Origin: Opitutus sp.
GTDB lineage: Bacteria; Verrucomicrobiota; Verrucomicrobiia; Opitutales; Opitutaceae
Direction: 5' to 3'
Assembly: GCA_024707325.1 (NCBI GenBank)
Contig: JANPZY010000004.1
Span: forward strand, 1,044,719 to 1,108,718
Length of the DNA stretch: 64,000 nt
Under the pieces are notes generated by a model. The model was not told the DNA's origin and made no database searches. It was given only the letters and a program-made list of their open reading frames with translations. A program made the position numbers and the translations under genes. Positions within the stretch are counted from its first letter, which is position 1; every line of letters starts with the position of its first letter. Below are positions 7,511-14,181 of the stretch, piece by piece.

Positions 7511-7521
7511 ACTGGTTCGGC
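7511..7521 (-). repeat. Remnant of the attC of cassette B17, disrupted by IS110
   Basis: ACTGGTTCGGC is identical to the right end of the other attC sites, and its GTTCGGC box matches the GCCGAAC core at the start of B17. Immediately left of it the sequence becomes IS110 leader. The rest of the attC is missing. Confidence 0.75.
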
Positions 7522-7524
7522 ATT

Positions 7525-7827
7525 TTAGCGTCCACGTGTCCCGCTGGCGCGGAGAATGTCAGCAACGAGCTGCTCAAGCCGCGAGAAGTATACACGCGAC
7601 TCTCCCTTGAGATTCGGTAGCACACGAGTGAGATCGCAACCGCATCGCTCGAGAACGATGATGTGTTGACGCTCAAGGCGATCACCGCTGAGCACGAACG
7701 AGCTCACGCAACCGGCCGTGAACGAATCGAGCTCGACAAGATCAACACCGGAGATCTCCGCGCCTCGGCATTCAGATGGGAAGCTCGCAGCGACGTGTTC
7801 GCTCCAACGCTCGGCTATCGTAGCCAT
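7525..7827 (-). CDS. Cassette B17: hypothetical protein
   Basis: A 100-residue soluble product beginning MATIAERWSEHVAASFP, with three cysteines and a central LSGDRLERQHIIVLERCG segment. No signal peptide or membrane helix. The stop (7525) lies 4 bases from the surviving right attC box. Last cassette of sub-array B. Family not recognised. Confidence 0.7.
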   Translation of the reverse strand: MATIAERWSEHVAASFPSECRGAEISGVDLVELDSFTAGCVSSFVLSGDRLERQHIIVLERCGCDLTRVLPNLKGESRVYFSRLEQLVADILRASGTRGR

Positions 7828-7836
7828 ATTTGATTC

Positions 7837-7935
7837 GCCGAACGTTAAAGCTCAGACACGGAGCCGGATGGCGCGGCTCGTGCGTCAGCACGAGGCGTGA
7901 CAGCTGGCGGAGTTGTCTGTAGCGCATGGTTGGGC
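7837..7935 (-). repeat. attC site of cassette B16
   Basis: Left box GCCGAAC (7837-7843), right box GTTGGGC (7929-7935). The inner boxes are CAGACACGG / AGTTGTCTG, a variant of the usual AGCCACG / CGTTGGCT. Confidence 0.88.
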
Positions 7936-7945
7936 TCCGTGGTTT

Positions 7946-8404
7946 TCATTTTAGTATGCTCTTTAATCTTTCGAGCAATGACAGACTGGCCTTGGCGGCT
8001 GATGCTCGCTGACTCTCCCGTTTCGGGTCATGAGGCCAGCACTCGACATGACTCAACGCAAGGCCGGTGCGTCCATCTTGAGTGATCGCGATAGCGATTC
8101 CGCAGGTGTATTTTTCGGCTCCATCCGGGTAGCGACCGTCCTCGAAAAATGAAAGTCGGCCTTCAATGGAATCTAAATCATACTGAGTAAGTTTCTCGGT
8201 CACGACCTTGGATTCTGATATTTCGTATCCGTAGATGCTGAGCAGTTCACCAGGGCGAATCTTGAAGCTAAACTTCCTCTTTTTCTCTCTTTTAGAAACC
8301 GCGCATAACATACCAATTCCCCAATAACCTGCGATGTCATTGTTGCGCGAGCACAGGTAGCTGCAAAGGGACTTGGCCATACCATTCATCTCACGCTTTT
8401 TCAT
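7946..8404 (-). CDS. Cassette B16: hypothetical protein
   Basis: A 152-residue soluble product. Its start region holds three in-frame Met codons (MKKREMNGMAKSLC); the first lies 9 bases from the core site. Central part KFSFKIRPGELLSIYGYEIS is strand-rich; the C-terminus carries a basic helix (SLLERLKSILK). No signal peptide, no recognised family. Both ends carry GTTGGGC boxes. Confidence 0.72.
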   Translation of the reverse strand: MKKREMNGMAKSLCSYLCSRNNDIAGYWGIGMLCAVSKREKKRKFSFKIRPGELLSIYGYEISESKVVTEKLTQYDLDSIEGRLSFFEDGRYPDGAEKYTCGIAIAITQDGRTGLALSHVECWPHDPKRESQRASAAKASLSLLERLKSILK

Positions 8405-8413
8405 CTTTTATTT

Positions 8414-8512
8414 GCCCAACGTCAAAGATCAGCCACGCCTGTGCTTGGCGCGACACGTGCGTCAGCACGGGGCGTGACAAGCATAGGCGTTGGCTGTAGC
8501 GCCTGGTTGGGC
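8414..8512 (-). repeat. attC site of cassette B15
   Basis: Boxes GCCCAAC (8414-8420) and GTTGGGC (8506-8512), both of the strict GTTRRRY type; 99 bp. Confidence 0.92.
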
Positions 8513-9159
8513 TCTTCTCGATCATCGCTGCCATCGGACTCATCGAATTTTTCGGCTTCGATCCGGCGCCGCCGCTCATCCAGAAGCTCACCGTCAAACA
8601 TCCAGTATTCGGATCCGCTTGCTGCCGAGGTGCCGTATCCCAACCTCTGTAGAACCTTCAGAGCCGCAGCCGATAAGCTCAAAATTTCGCCCTCCAGCTG
8701 AACTCGACCCTCGGGAACTACCGTCGCGATGATAGACTCATCCCGAGAGAACTTTAAGATATCGCCAGGCTTAACTCCGATCGCTTCTAGCTTTATACGT
8801 GGGCGCCGCGCCTTCACTTTCTCAAGAGCCGCTTTCTCCTCCAGCGGCACCGCCGCTTCACCAGGTGTCACTTCCCGGAACCTTCCAATGCTTATAGCAA
8901 GCACCGCTTTCTCTGGATCCAATCGGAAGAATTCACGTCTGGGATTCACTCGTTGCTCGGCAAATAACTGGTGCAACACCTTCTCAACGCGCTCGGCGTC
9001 CTCTAATTCGGCCGCAAAGTAACATTCGAACGGTAAAGGAACGCTGGTTGATGCACTGAGCTGCGTGAGACGCGATTCGACTGATTCGGCGAATGTGACG
9101 CCGATTTTCACGAGACCGGGCATGGCCTCGTTTGTGAGTAAATAGATGATACCTGACAT
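8422..9159 (-). CDS. Cassette B15: GIY-YIG nuclease-family protein (T5orf172-like) with DUF4357-like C-terminus
   Basis: A 245-residue product. The first 90 residues (GIIYLLTNEAMPGLVKIGVT ... ECYFAAELEDAERVEKVLH) carry the GIY-YIG hallmarks in the T5orf172/Mug113 form. Residues about 165-205 (LEGEILSLSAAALKVLQRLG ... YWMFDGELL) resemble the small DUF4357/RAMA-type module often found with nucleases and modification proteins. The stop codon lies inside the attC, so the last 35 residues (NQALQPTPMLVT onward) are encoded by the recombination site. Nuclease activity is an inference; a role in DNA metabolism or phage defence is possible. Confidence 0.75.
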   Translation of the reverse strand: MSGIIYLLTNEAMPGLVKIGVTFAESVESRLTQLSASTSVPLPFECYFAAELEDAERVEKVLHQLFAEQRVNPRREFFRLDPEKAVLAISIGRFREVTPGEAAVPLEEKAALEKVKARRPRIKLEAIGVKPGDILKFSRDESIIATVVPEGRVQLEGEILSLSAAALKVLQRLGYGTSAASGSEYWMFDGELLDERRRRIEAEKFDESDGSDDREEPNQALQPTPMLVTPRADARVAPSTGVADL

Positions 9160-9172
9160 GATTAGATTGCTC

Positions 9173-9271
9173 GCCCAACGTCAAAGATGAGCCACGATCC
9201 TGCTTGGCGCGTGGCGTGCGTCAGCACGACGCGTGACAAGCAGGGTCGTTGGCTCTAGCGACTGGTTCGGC
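9173..9271 (-). repeat. attC site of cassette B14
   Basis: Left box GCCCAAC (9173-9179), right box GTTCGGC (9265-9271). Identical to the attC at 11829-11927 apart from the left box. Confidence 0.92.
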
Positions 9272-9292
9272 TCTTCTTTTTTCATCGCGAGC

Positions 9293-9595
9293 TCACAACC
9301 AATCGCCAAACGCAAAGCCAACAAACACGAGAGAAAACATAATGAGCGCCGCTAGGAGAAATGGCGCCGCACAGACAACGATCAGTATCTTCTTTCTTCG
9401 TTTTAGCGGCAACGTCAGCACGGCAGCGCCAAACACTACGATAGAAACTGCGAAAGCGGTGTAATCACTCGACGCCGTAAACCAGCGCGACGGCCAACGA
9501 GAAAACCACAGGTAAAGACTCGCGACTGCGAATGGTGCGGCGACTATGACGAGCCATCGGACTGGAGAAACCGACACTGGAGTCGCATCGCTCAT
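9293..9595 (-). CDS. Cassette B14: small three-helix membrane protein (copy of B9)
   Basis: A 100-residue protein with three predicted membrane helices: VRWLVIVAAPFAVASLYLWF, YTAFAVSIVVFGAAVLTL and ILIVVCAAPFLLAALIMFSL. A basic loop LKRRKK lies between helices 2 and 3. The coding sequence matches the gene at 11949-12251 throughout. Its ATG overlaps the stop of the preceding gene (B13) as ATGA, suggesting translational coupling across the attC. Function unknown. Confidence 0.8.
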   Translation of the reverse strand: MSDATPVSVSPVRWLVIVAAPFAVASLYLWFSRWPSRWFTASSDYTAFAVSIVVFGAAVLTLPLKRRKKILIVVCAAPFLLAALIMFSLVFVGFAFGDWL

Positions 9596-10068
9596 ATTTT
9601 TTGCCGAACGTCAAAGGTCAGCCACGCCTGTGCTTGGCGCGACACGTGCGTCAGCACGGGGCGTGACAAGCATAGGCGTTGGCTGCTAGCGCCTGGTTCG
9701 GCCTTTTTGTGCAACACATACGGCGCGAGTCTCGAATCGTCCGCCAAGGCTGGCACAAAGCGGATGACCAAATCGCGATTCTTCTGTATCGCCGCGAACT
9801 GCACCTCTTCGGTGCCAGCTTGAGGCCGGCCCTCACTATCAGGCTCAGAAACCCAGAATAGGGCATCGCCTCGAATCTTGGTGACAACTTCGATGTGAAT
9901 GTCGGCGTAATCAATCACGCTCTTCTTCTGATAGAGCTCTAGTCGCACGTGGCGCGGCGCATCAGGAGCACTCTCCCAAATCGCAATCACGGGCGCTTGC
10001 ACCTCGGGCTTCGCACAGCCAGCGAGCAACACTATCAGAGCCAGAATGAATATCCGCGTGCCGAGCAT
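9592..10068 (-). CDS. Cassette B13: lipoprotein, paralogue of B4, with attC-encoded tail
   Basis: A 158-residue protein with a lipoprotein signal (ILALIVLLAGC lipobox). The mature domain (VIAIWESAPDAPRHVRLELY, then VIDYADIHIEVVTKIRGDAL) is about 90% identical to the B4 product. After HKKAEPGASS the frame runs right through attC 9603-9702, whose one extra base puts it in a different frame from B4, and ends at TGA overlapping the B14 start codon. The last 35 residues are thus attC-derived. Function unknown; envelope location inferred. Confidence 0.8.
   Translation of the reverse strand: MLGTRIFILALIVLLAGCAKPEVQAPVIAIWESAPDAPRHVRLELYQKKSVIDYADIHIEVVTKIRGDALFWVSEPDSEGRPQAGTEEVQFAAIQKNRDLVIRFVPALADDSRLAPYVLHKKAEPGASSQRLCLSRPVLTHVSRQAQAWLTFDVRQKI
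9603..9702 (-). repeat. attC site of cassette B13 (one base longer, translated through)
   Basis: Boxes GCCGAAC (9603-9609) and GTTCGGC (9696-9702). It has TGCTAGCGCC where sister sites have TGTAGCGCC, giving 100 bp and shifting the reading frame of B13. Confidence 0.9.
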
Positions 10069-10074
10069 TCTTTT

Positions 10075-10173
10075 GCCGAACGTTAAAGATGAGCCACGAG
10101 TGTGCTTGGCACCAAAGGCTGCTCCGCAGCCGACGTGCCAAGCACACTCGTTGGCTCTAGCGACTGGTTAGCC
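10075..10173 (-). repeat. attC site of cassette B12
   Basis: Left box GCCGAAC (10075-10081), right box GTTAGCC (10167-10173). Arms AGTGTGCTTGGCAC / GTGCCAAGCACACT pair perfectly. Confidence 0.92.
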
Positions 10174-10537
10174 TTTTTCAATGTCGCTCACTTCCACGTA
10201 AACCATCGGACGCCCGAGCACGCCGAATGGTCCAACTCTGAGCACGCCACGCACAACAACTTCGCGCCCGTCGAAGCCCCGGACAAAATTTTTTTTCTTT
10301 GTCGGGCGCAGGCCGCATCGAGGGCAGCAAACTCAGCTGAATAAAAGGCGCAGAACCATATTCGTTCTTCGGACAGAGCAACGTCTCCTCAACGTGGAAG
10401 AAGATAAACCCGCGAACTCGGACTTCGGCGTCGAGCATCTCGCGCGTCGGGCGCGAAATATCTGCGAGCGACAGCACGCGGTCGTTCTTCGCGCAGCCGA
10501 CGAAAGCCAAGATGAGCAGAAAGAAAAGCGGTCTCAT
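10168..10537 (-). pseudogene. Cassette B12: lipoprotein gene frameshifted at a T8/A8 run
   Basis: The N-terminal part (MRPLFFLLILAFVGCAKN) is a lipoprotein signal. The frame holds to about MRPAPDKEKK, where the coding strand has eight A (10289-10296). After a one-base shift the expected continuation appears: NFVRGFDGREVVVRGVLRVG, then PFGVLGRPMVYVEVSDIEKG, ending TAA inside the GTTAGCC core (10168-10170). The rebuilt protein is about 120 residues with an OB-like RGFDGREVVVRG pattern. A consensus error or phase variation in the run is as likely as decay. Confidence 0.75.
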
Positions 10538-10542
10538 TTTTT

Positions 10543-10608
10543 GGCTAACGTTTGAGGTCAGACACGACCGGGCGCAGCCCGGTCGTTGTCTGTGCCGACT
10601 GGATCGGC
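10543..10608 (-). repeat. Short attC site of cassette B11 (66 bp, GATCGGC type)
   Basis: Left box GGCTAAC (10543-10549), right box GATCGGC (10602-10608). Arms CGACCGGGCG / CCGGTCG enclose only a short loop. Belongs to the compact attC subfamily together with 13193-13253 and 13628-13693. Confidence 0.85.
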
Positions 10609-10616
10609 CTTCTTAT

Positions 10617-11306
10617 TCATAGGAGCTTTTCGATTTTCGGTTTAAGCGCAGCTTCAATCGTGGCCTTCAGATCGCTGATAACCTTCTGCTGATCGGCAGG
10701 AGATAACTCATCCCATCTTTCCTTCCATTCAATCCCTCGAACCTCCCGAACTCCGCGTGCTTCGACATCCACGCCGATTCTCTTAGCTGGCGCTGTCGAG
10801 TAAACGAAGAGCCCGGTGTTACATCCGATCAGCACGCTCTTCAGACCAAAAATCTTCGAAGGAATCACCTCAATCCCACCGAACCCGGTCTCGCCTCCAT
10901 AGAGGCCTTGATTCCGCTGGGAGACGATGAACACAACTGCATCGTAGTCTTTCGCGAACAAGCTCAAGCCCGTCAGTTGGCCTTCGGCGAAGCGAGCTTC
11001 GATCAGCCTCTTCGCAGTAGCCCTTAACTCGTCGCTAACCGGTGTAACGACATAGCCTTTGGCGGCGAGTGACTGCACGACGACACCTTCCGCAGTATCC
11101 AAAACACTGAAGGCTTCTGCTTGGCTGGAGTGCTCTTTCTGAATCACCGGAAGCACGCCCATCGAGTGAAACTTGATTTCGGGCGAAAGGTCGCTCACCA
11201 CAGCGACTCTCTTAATAGAAGCGCGGTCAGCTTGGGATACGGGAGTCGCGCAACCGCCAAGAAGCAATGCTGCGCAGACGAAGATTGGTAACAGGATTTT
11301 GCTCAT
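10617..11306 (-). CDS. Cassette B11: lipoprotein of about 229 residues
   Basis: The signal peptide ends in a clear lipobox (FVCAALLLGGCA). The mature part begins RASIKRVAVVSDLSPEIKFH and contains QSLAAKGYVVTPV and YDAVVFIVSQ, a layout of alternating strands and helices seen in envelope lipoproteins with a TolB-N- or GNA1162-like fold, though no family is assignable. ATG 11304-11306 is preferred over the upstream open frame, which only translates the preceding attC (NQALQPTRMLV). One of the largest cassette genes. Both ends carry the GATCGGC variant box. Confidence 0.78.
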   Translation of the reverse strand: MSKILLPIFVCAALLLGGCATPVSQADRASIKRVAVVSDLSPEIKFHSMGVLPVIQKEHSSQAEAFSVLDTAEGVVVQSLAAKGYVVTPVSDELRATAKRLIEARFAEGQLTGLSLFAKDYDAVVFIVSQRNQGLYGGETGFGGIEVIPSKIFGLKSVLIGCNTGLFVYSTAPAKRIGVDVEARGVREVRGIEWKERWDELSPADQQKVISDLKATIEAALKPKIEKLL

Positions 11307-11316
11307 AGATTCTTCC

Positions 11317-11415
11317 GCCGATCGTCGAAGATCAGCCACACGTGTGCTTGGCGCGGGCCATGCGTAAGCATGGAACGTGACAAGCATACGTGTTGGCTGT
11401 AGCGCCTGGTTAGCC
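11317..11415 (-). repeat. attC site of cassette B10
   Basis: Left box GCCGATC (11317-11323), right box GTTAGCC (11409-11415). The left box is the GATCGGC type because the next cassette, B11, supplies it. Confidence 0.9.
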
Positions 11416-11823
11416 CTTTTTTGCATTCCGGTGCAAAACGCCGCCGCCGAGGCAGATCAGATCAGTATCTCGATATGTCGCACGCCAACCTTCGTAGCCG
11501 CTCGACAAGGTCAAAAACTCCAGCCGAACGTCGCCTTCGAAATCGAGGATAAGGTCGCTCGAGCCGTCAGTCACTCGCGCGCCCGTAATCTGCTTTCCTT
11601 TCGTGGCGCTTAGCACGCCGGCTGACGCATCAAACGCGGTATTCAAGCCGAACAAATGCTGATCGTCCGTGCTGGTGGCGGCGACGCCTTCATGGGTGAT
11701 CAATCGCCAAGGATGCTCCGTCGTAACGGTCCCGCCGGACGACAGGATAAACATCCACGAAACCTTCCGCTTCACGAGTTCGGCGAGACGCTCTCCCAAT
11801 AGCCATGCGAGTTCCGGCGGCAT
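11410..11823 (-). CDS. Cassette B10: hypothetical protein
   Basis: A 137-residue soluble product: MPPELAWLLGERLAEL helix, SWMFILSSGGTVTTEHPW strand pair, then SSDLILDFEGDVRLEFLTL and YEGWRATY. The pattern of a short sheet reading out a sequence such as LILDFEGDVRLEF resembles small DUF6188-type proteins, some of which are immunity-like; this is a weak resemblance. The stop TAA is part of the GTTAGCC core. The frame is also open upstream through the attC. Confidence 0.65.
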   Translation of the reverse strand: MPPELAWLLGERLAELVKRKVSWMFILSSGGTVTTEHPWRLITHEGVAATSTDDQHLFGLNTAFDASAGVLSATKGKQITGARVTDGSSDLILDFEGDVRLEFLTLSSGYEGWRATYRDTDLICLGGGVLHRNAKKG

Positions 11824-11828
11824 ATTTC

Positions 11829-11927
11829 GGCTAACGTCAAAGATGAGCCACGATCCTGCTTGGCGCGTGGCGTGCGTCAGCACGACGCGTGACAAGCAGG
11901 GTCGTTGGCTCTAGCGACTGGTTCGGC
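11829..11927 (-). repeat. attC site of cassette B9
   Basis: Left box GGCTAAC (11829-11835), right box GTTCGGC (11921-11927). From 11834 onward identical to the attC of B14. Confidence 0.92.
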
Positions 11928-11948
11928 TCTTCTTTTTTCATCGCGAGC

Positions 11949-12251
11949 TCACAACCAATCGCCAAACGCAAAGCCAACAAACACGAGAGAAAACATAATG
12001 AGCGCCGCTAGGAGAAATGGCGCCGCACAGACAACGATCAGTATCTTCTTTCTTCGTTTTAGCGGCAACGTCAGCACGGCAGCGCCAAACACTACGATAG
12101 AAACTGCGAAAGCGGTGTAATCACTCGACGCCGTAAACCAGCGCGACGGCCAACGAGAAAACCACAGGTAAAGACTCGCGACTGCGAATGGTGCGGCGAC
12201 TATGACGAGCCATCGGACTGGAGAAACCGACACTGGAGTCGCATCGCTCAT
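11949..12251 (-). CDS. Cassette B9: small three-helix membrane protein (exact copy of B14)
   Basis: Same 100-residue product as the gene at 9293-9595. Identity covers the whole cassette, from just inside the left core of its attC (11834) to the GCCGAAC box at 12259-12265, and stops at both cassette ends. This is what IntI-mediated excision and reinsertion, or copying during integration, would produce. Three membrane helices, no signal peptide, function unknown. Confidence 0.82.
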   Translation of the reverse strand: MSDATPVSVSPVRWLVIVAAPFAVASLYLWFSRWPSRWFTASSDYTAFAVSIVVFGAAVLTLPLKRRKKILIVVCAAPFLLAALIMFSLVFVGFAFGDWL

Positions 12252-12258
12252 ATTTTTT

Positions 12259-12366
12259 GCCGAACGTTAAAAGTGAGACACGCCGCCAAGGAGGTGCCAA
12301 ATGAAGGACGGCTCTCGCGATGAAAAGGACAACGCCCACGGCGTTGTCTCGACTGGCTGGTTGGAC
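12259..12366 (-). repeat. attC site of cassette B8 (108 bp, variant box GTTGGAC)
   Basis: Left box GCCGAAC (12259-12265), right box GTTGGAC (12360-12366), matching GTCCAAC at the start of B8. Inner boxes GAGACACGCCG / CGGCGTTGTCTC. Confidence 0.85.
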
Positions 12367-12457
12367 TCTTTCTCTATGAAAACTGAAAATAGCATATATC
12401 AATTCGTGCTGGGGCGTTTAGGTGCCTCAATCTGTGCACATGAAGCGAAGGCTTGGT

Positions 12458-12709
12458 CTAAGGTGCTTTTAAATCTTCGGGTAGCCCAGAAGGTGAGGAC
12501 GGATCACGAGCAAGCACTTCTTCGTATTCCAGACCAACGCGCCGAATCGAAATCGGGTAAGTCGGATCGTCCTCGCTCACGGAGAGCTCAACTTCGCAAC
12601 CGGGGGTCCAGCACATGAGCTTCGTGATGTCGCCGATACGATACGAATACTTGCGGCCGCCCGAAAGCGAGACGGTGAAATTCTTTTGTGAGAATCGCTG
12701 GAATGTCAT
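12458..12709 (-). CDS. Cassette B8: hypothetical small protein
   Basis: An 83-residue soluble product (MTFQRFSQKNFTVSL ... KYSYRIGDITKLMCWTPG ... CEVELSVSEDDPTYP). Strand-rich N-terminus, acidic middle. About 90 bases separate its stop from its attC, longer than in other cassettes, with nothing recognisable in them. No family found. Confidence 0.65.
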   Translation of the reverse strand: MTFQRFSQKNFTVSLSGGRKYSYRIGDITKLMCWTPGCEVELSVSEDDPTYPISIRRVGLEYEEVLARDPSSPSGLPEDLKAP

Positions 12710-12724
12710 GGGGCTTCTTCTTTC

Positions 12725-12838
12725 GTCCAACGTTAACGGTCAGACACGACCCGCACAGAATTCTGGGTGGTGTCGCATTGTGTAAAGATAGTCGAAAACC
12801 GGGAGCTGCGGGTCGTTGTCTGTAGCGTCTGGTTCGGC
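12725..12838 (-). repeat. attC site of cassette B7 (114 bp)
   Basis: Left box GTCCAAC (12725-12731), right box GTTCGGC (12832-12838). Arms CAGACACGACCCGCA / TGCGGGTCGTTGTCTG with a larger AT-rich loop. Confidence 0.88.
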
Positions 12839-12847
12839 TCTGTGGTT

Positions 12848-13177
12848 TTATTCTTCATCGTCCGTTTTTTCACCAGTCTCTTCGAAATAGTGTTTTGGGA
12901 ATTCAGGTTCCTTAAGATAATCTTCGCAAAAATCACCATCTATATCCTCGAATCCCATTCCGGTATCAACTCCGGTGTCTTCTTTCATTTTTTGGATTTC
13001 TTTTTCGCGTCGTGCGGCTGAGACATACTCAACCCAATGGATCATCGGCATGGCGAGCTTTCCGGCTACGCGAATATAATCTACTTCGATGCCGTCATCA
13101 TCCTTTACGCGCATGATTTCCGCATTTTCCGGAACGATGACCTCTGTGCTAATGTATACTTTGATGATTTTGCCCAC
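12848..13177 (-). CDS. Cassette B7: acidic hypothetical protein, AT-rich gene
   Basis: A 109-residue product: MGKIIKVYISTEVIVPENAE strands, an IHWVEYVSAARREKEIQKMK helix, and a strongly acidic tail (FEETGEKTDDEE). Base composition is visibly lower in GC than neighbouring cassettes, with many AAA/GAA/GAT codons, which points to a different source genome. No signal or membrane segment. No family recognised. Confidence 0.72.
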   Translation of the reverse strand: MGKIIKVYISTEVIVPENAEIMRVKDDDGIEVDYIRVAGKLAMPMIHWVEYVSAARREKEIQKMKEDTGVDTGMGFEDIDGDFCEDYLKEPEFPKHYFEETGEKTDDEE

Positions 13178-13192
13178 GGGATTTTTATTTTT

Positions 13193-13253
13193 GCCGAACG
13201 TTTGAGCTCAGCCACGTCGCGTTAGCGACGTTGGCTGTGATGATTGGATCGGC
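13193..13253 (-). repeat. Short attC site of cassette B6 (61 bp, GATCGGC type)
   Basis: Left box GCCGAAC (13193-13199), right box GATCGGC (13247-13253). The smallest site of the array: inner boxes AGCCACGTCGC / GCGACGTTGGCT with a four-base loop. Confidence 0.85.
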
Positions 13254-13612
13254 GCTTCTGCGAGGACGCTCATCACTCGGAGCCAATCATTGCTGGGCGA
13301 AATATGCACGATCGCATATCGACTCTTCGAATCACTGGAATAGTGCATCACGCCCAAGACTGGGTATCTCTCGCCACCCGGGCCAAGACCACAACTCAGC
13401 CGGAAGTGCAGGCAAACGCGATCGAGACGGGGCGCCTCTTTCTTCTCGCGCAGGGCCTGTAATGGAAGCGCATCAAGCATATGCTGGTCCACGCGAATAT
13501 ACCGACCAGGGCTGTGCTCGGCCTCTGCTAGCAAGCCAAACTTCGCGGCCAGCACCTCGGGATACTTCCCTTCGGGTGAGGCGTAATTCAGTTCTTGGTC
13601 TTCCCAGCGCAC
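13208..13612 (-). CDS. Cassette B6: hypothetical protein ending inside its attC
   Basis: A 134-residue soluble product: MRWEDQELNYASPEGKYPEV, then RYIRVDQHMLDALPLQALRE and RYAIVHISPSNDWLRVMSVL. The frame continues past the last structured helix into the attC, so the final residues (QSSQPTSLTRRG) come from the recombination site. No known family. Confidence 0.68.
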   Translation of the reverse strand: MRWEDQELNYASPEGKYPEVLAAKFGLLAEAEHSPGRYIRVDQHMLDALPLQALREKKEAPRLDRVCLHFRLSCGLGPGGERYPVLGVMHYSSDSKSRYAIVHISPSNDWLRVMSVLAEAPIQSSQPTSLTRRG

Positions 13613-13627
13613 GATAGTTGCTCTTCC

Positions 13628-13693
13628 GCCGATCGATTGAGGTCAGACACGAGCGGGCGCAGCCCGCTCGTTGTCTGTGCCGGCTGGATCGGC
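13628..13693 (-). repeat. Short attC site of cassette B5 (66 bp, GATCGGC type)
   Basis: Boxes GCCGATC (13628-13634) and GATCGGC (13687-13693); arms CGAGCGGGCGC / GCCCGCTCG. Nearly superposable on the 10543-10608 site. Confidence 0.87.
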
Positions 13694-13698
13694 GTTCT

Positions 13699-14074
13699 TC
13701 ATCGTGCGATAGCGCACCAGATAACCGCGCAAAGTCCAAGCCAAGGAATGGTGTGAATGCCAACGCGGGCGAAAATCGGCATAGAAACCGGCTTCTGTCT
13801 CGAAAGCCAGAGTGCCCTTCTTTCTTTCGGGAAGAGGATCGCTGCGATCCAGACGGTCGCCGCCGCCAGTAGGAATGCCGCCGAGTAAAAGGAACGACGG
13901 AACGGCTGCCCCGGCTCCGTGGTCAGTAAGACGCTCAAGAAATATACGGCGAACAGCCACCACCACCATAACGGACCGAATATGCGGCGAGAAAAAGACG
14001 CTCTCAAAAAGCCCCGCCTGCTGGCTGAACTGCCAGCGTTCTTCTTCGCGTTGAGCTTTCTGGAAGCGATCCAT
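13699..14074 (-). pseudogene. Cassette B5: two-helix membrane protein, frameshifted
   Basis: ATG 14072-14074 starts MDRFQKAQREEERWQFSQQA in one frame. The membrane part (FGPLWWWWLFAVYFLSVLL, later FYSAAFLLAAATVWIAAILF) is in the next frame and runs to the stop at 13699. The switch falls at the A5 runs 13992-13996 and 14006-14010, so one extra base there would explain it. The rebuilt protein is about 125 residues with two or three membrane helices. Function unknown. Confidence 0.7.
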
Positions 14075-14082
14075 TTTCTTCC

Positions 14083-14181
14083 GCCGATCGTTAAAGATCA
14101 GCCACGCCGGCAGCTGGCACCAAAGGCTGCTCCGCAGCCGACGTGCCAGCTGTCGGCGTTGGCTGTAGCGCCTGGTTCGGC
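14083..14181 (-). repeat. attC site of cassette B4
   Basis: Left box GCCGATC (14083-14089), right box GTTCGGC (14175-14181); perfect arms CCGGCAGCTGGCAC / GTGCCAGCTGTCGG apart from one position. Confidence 0.9.
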
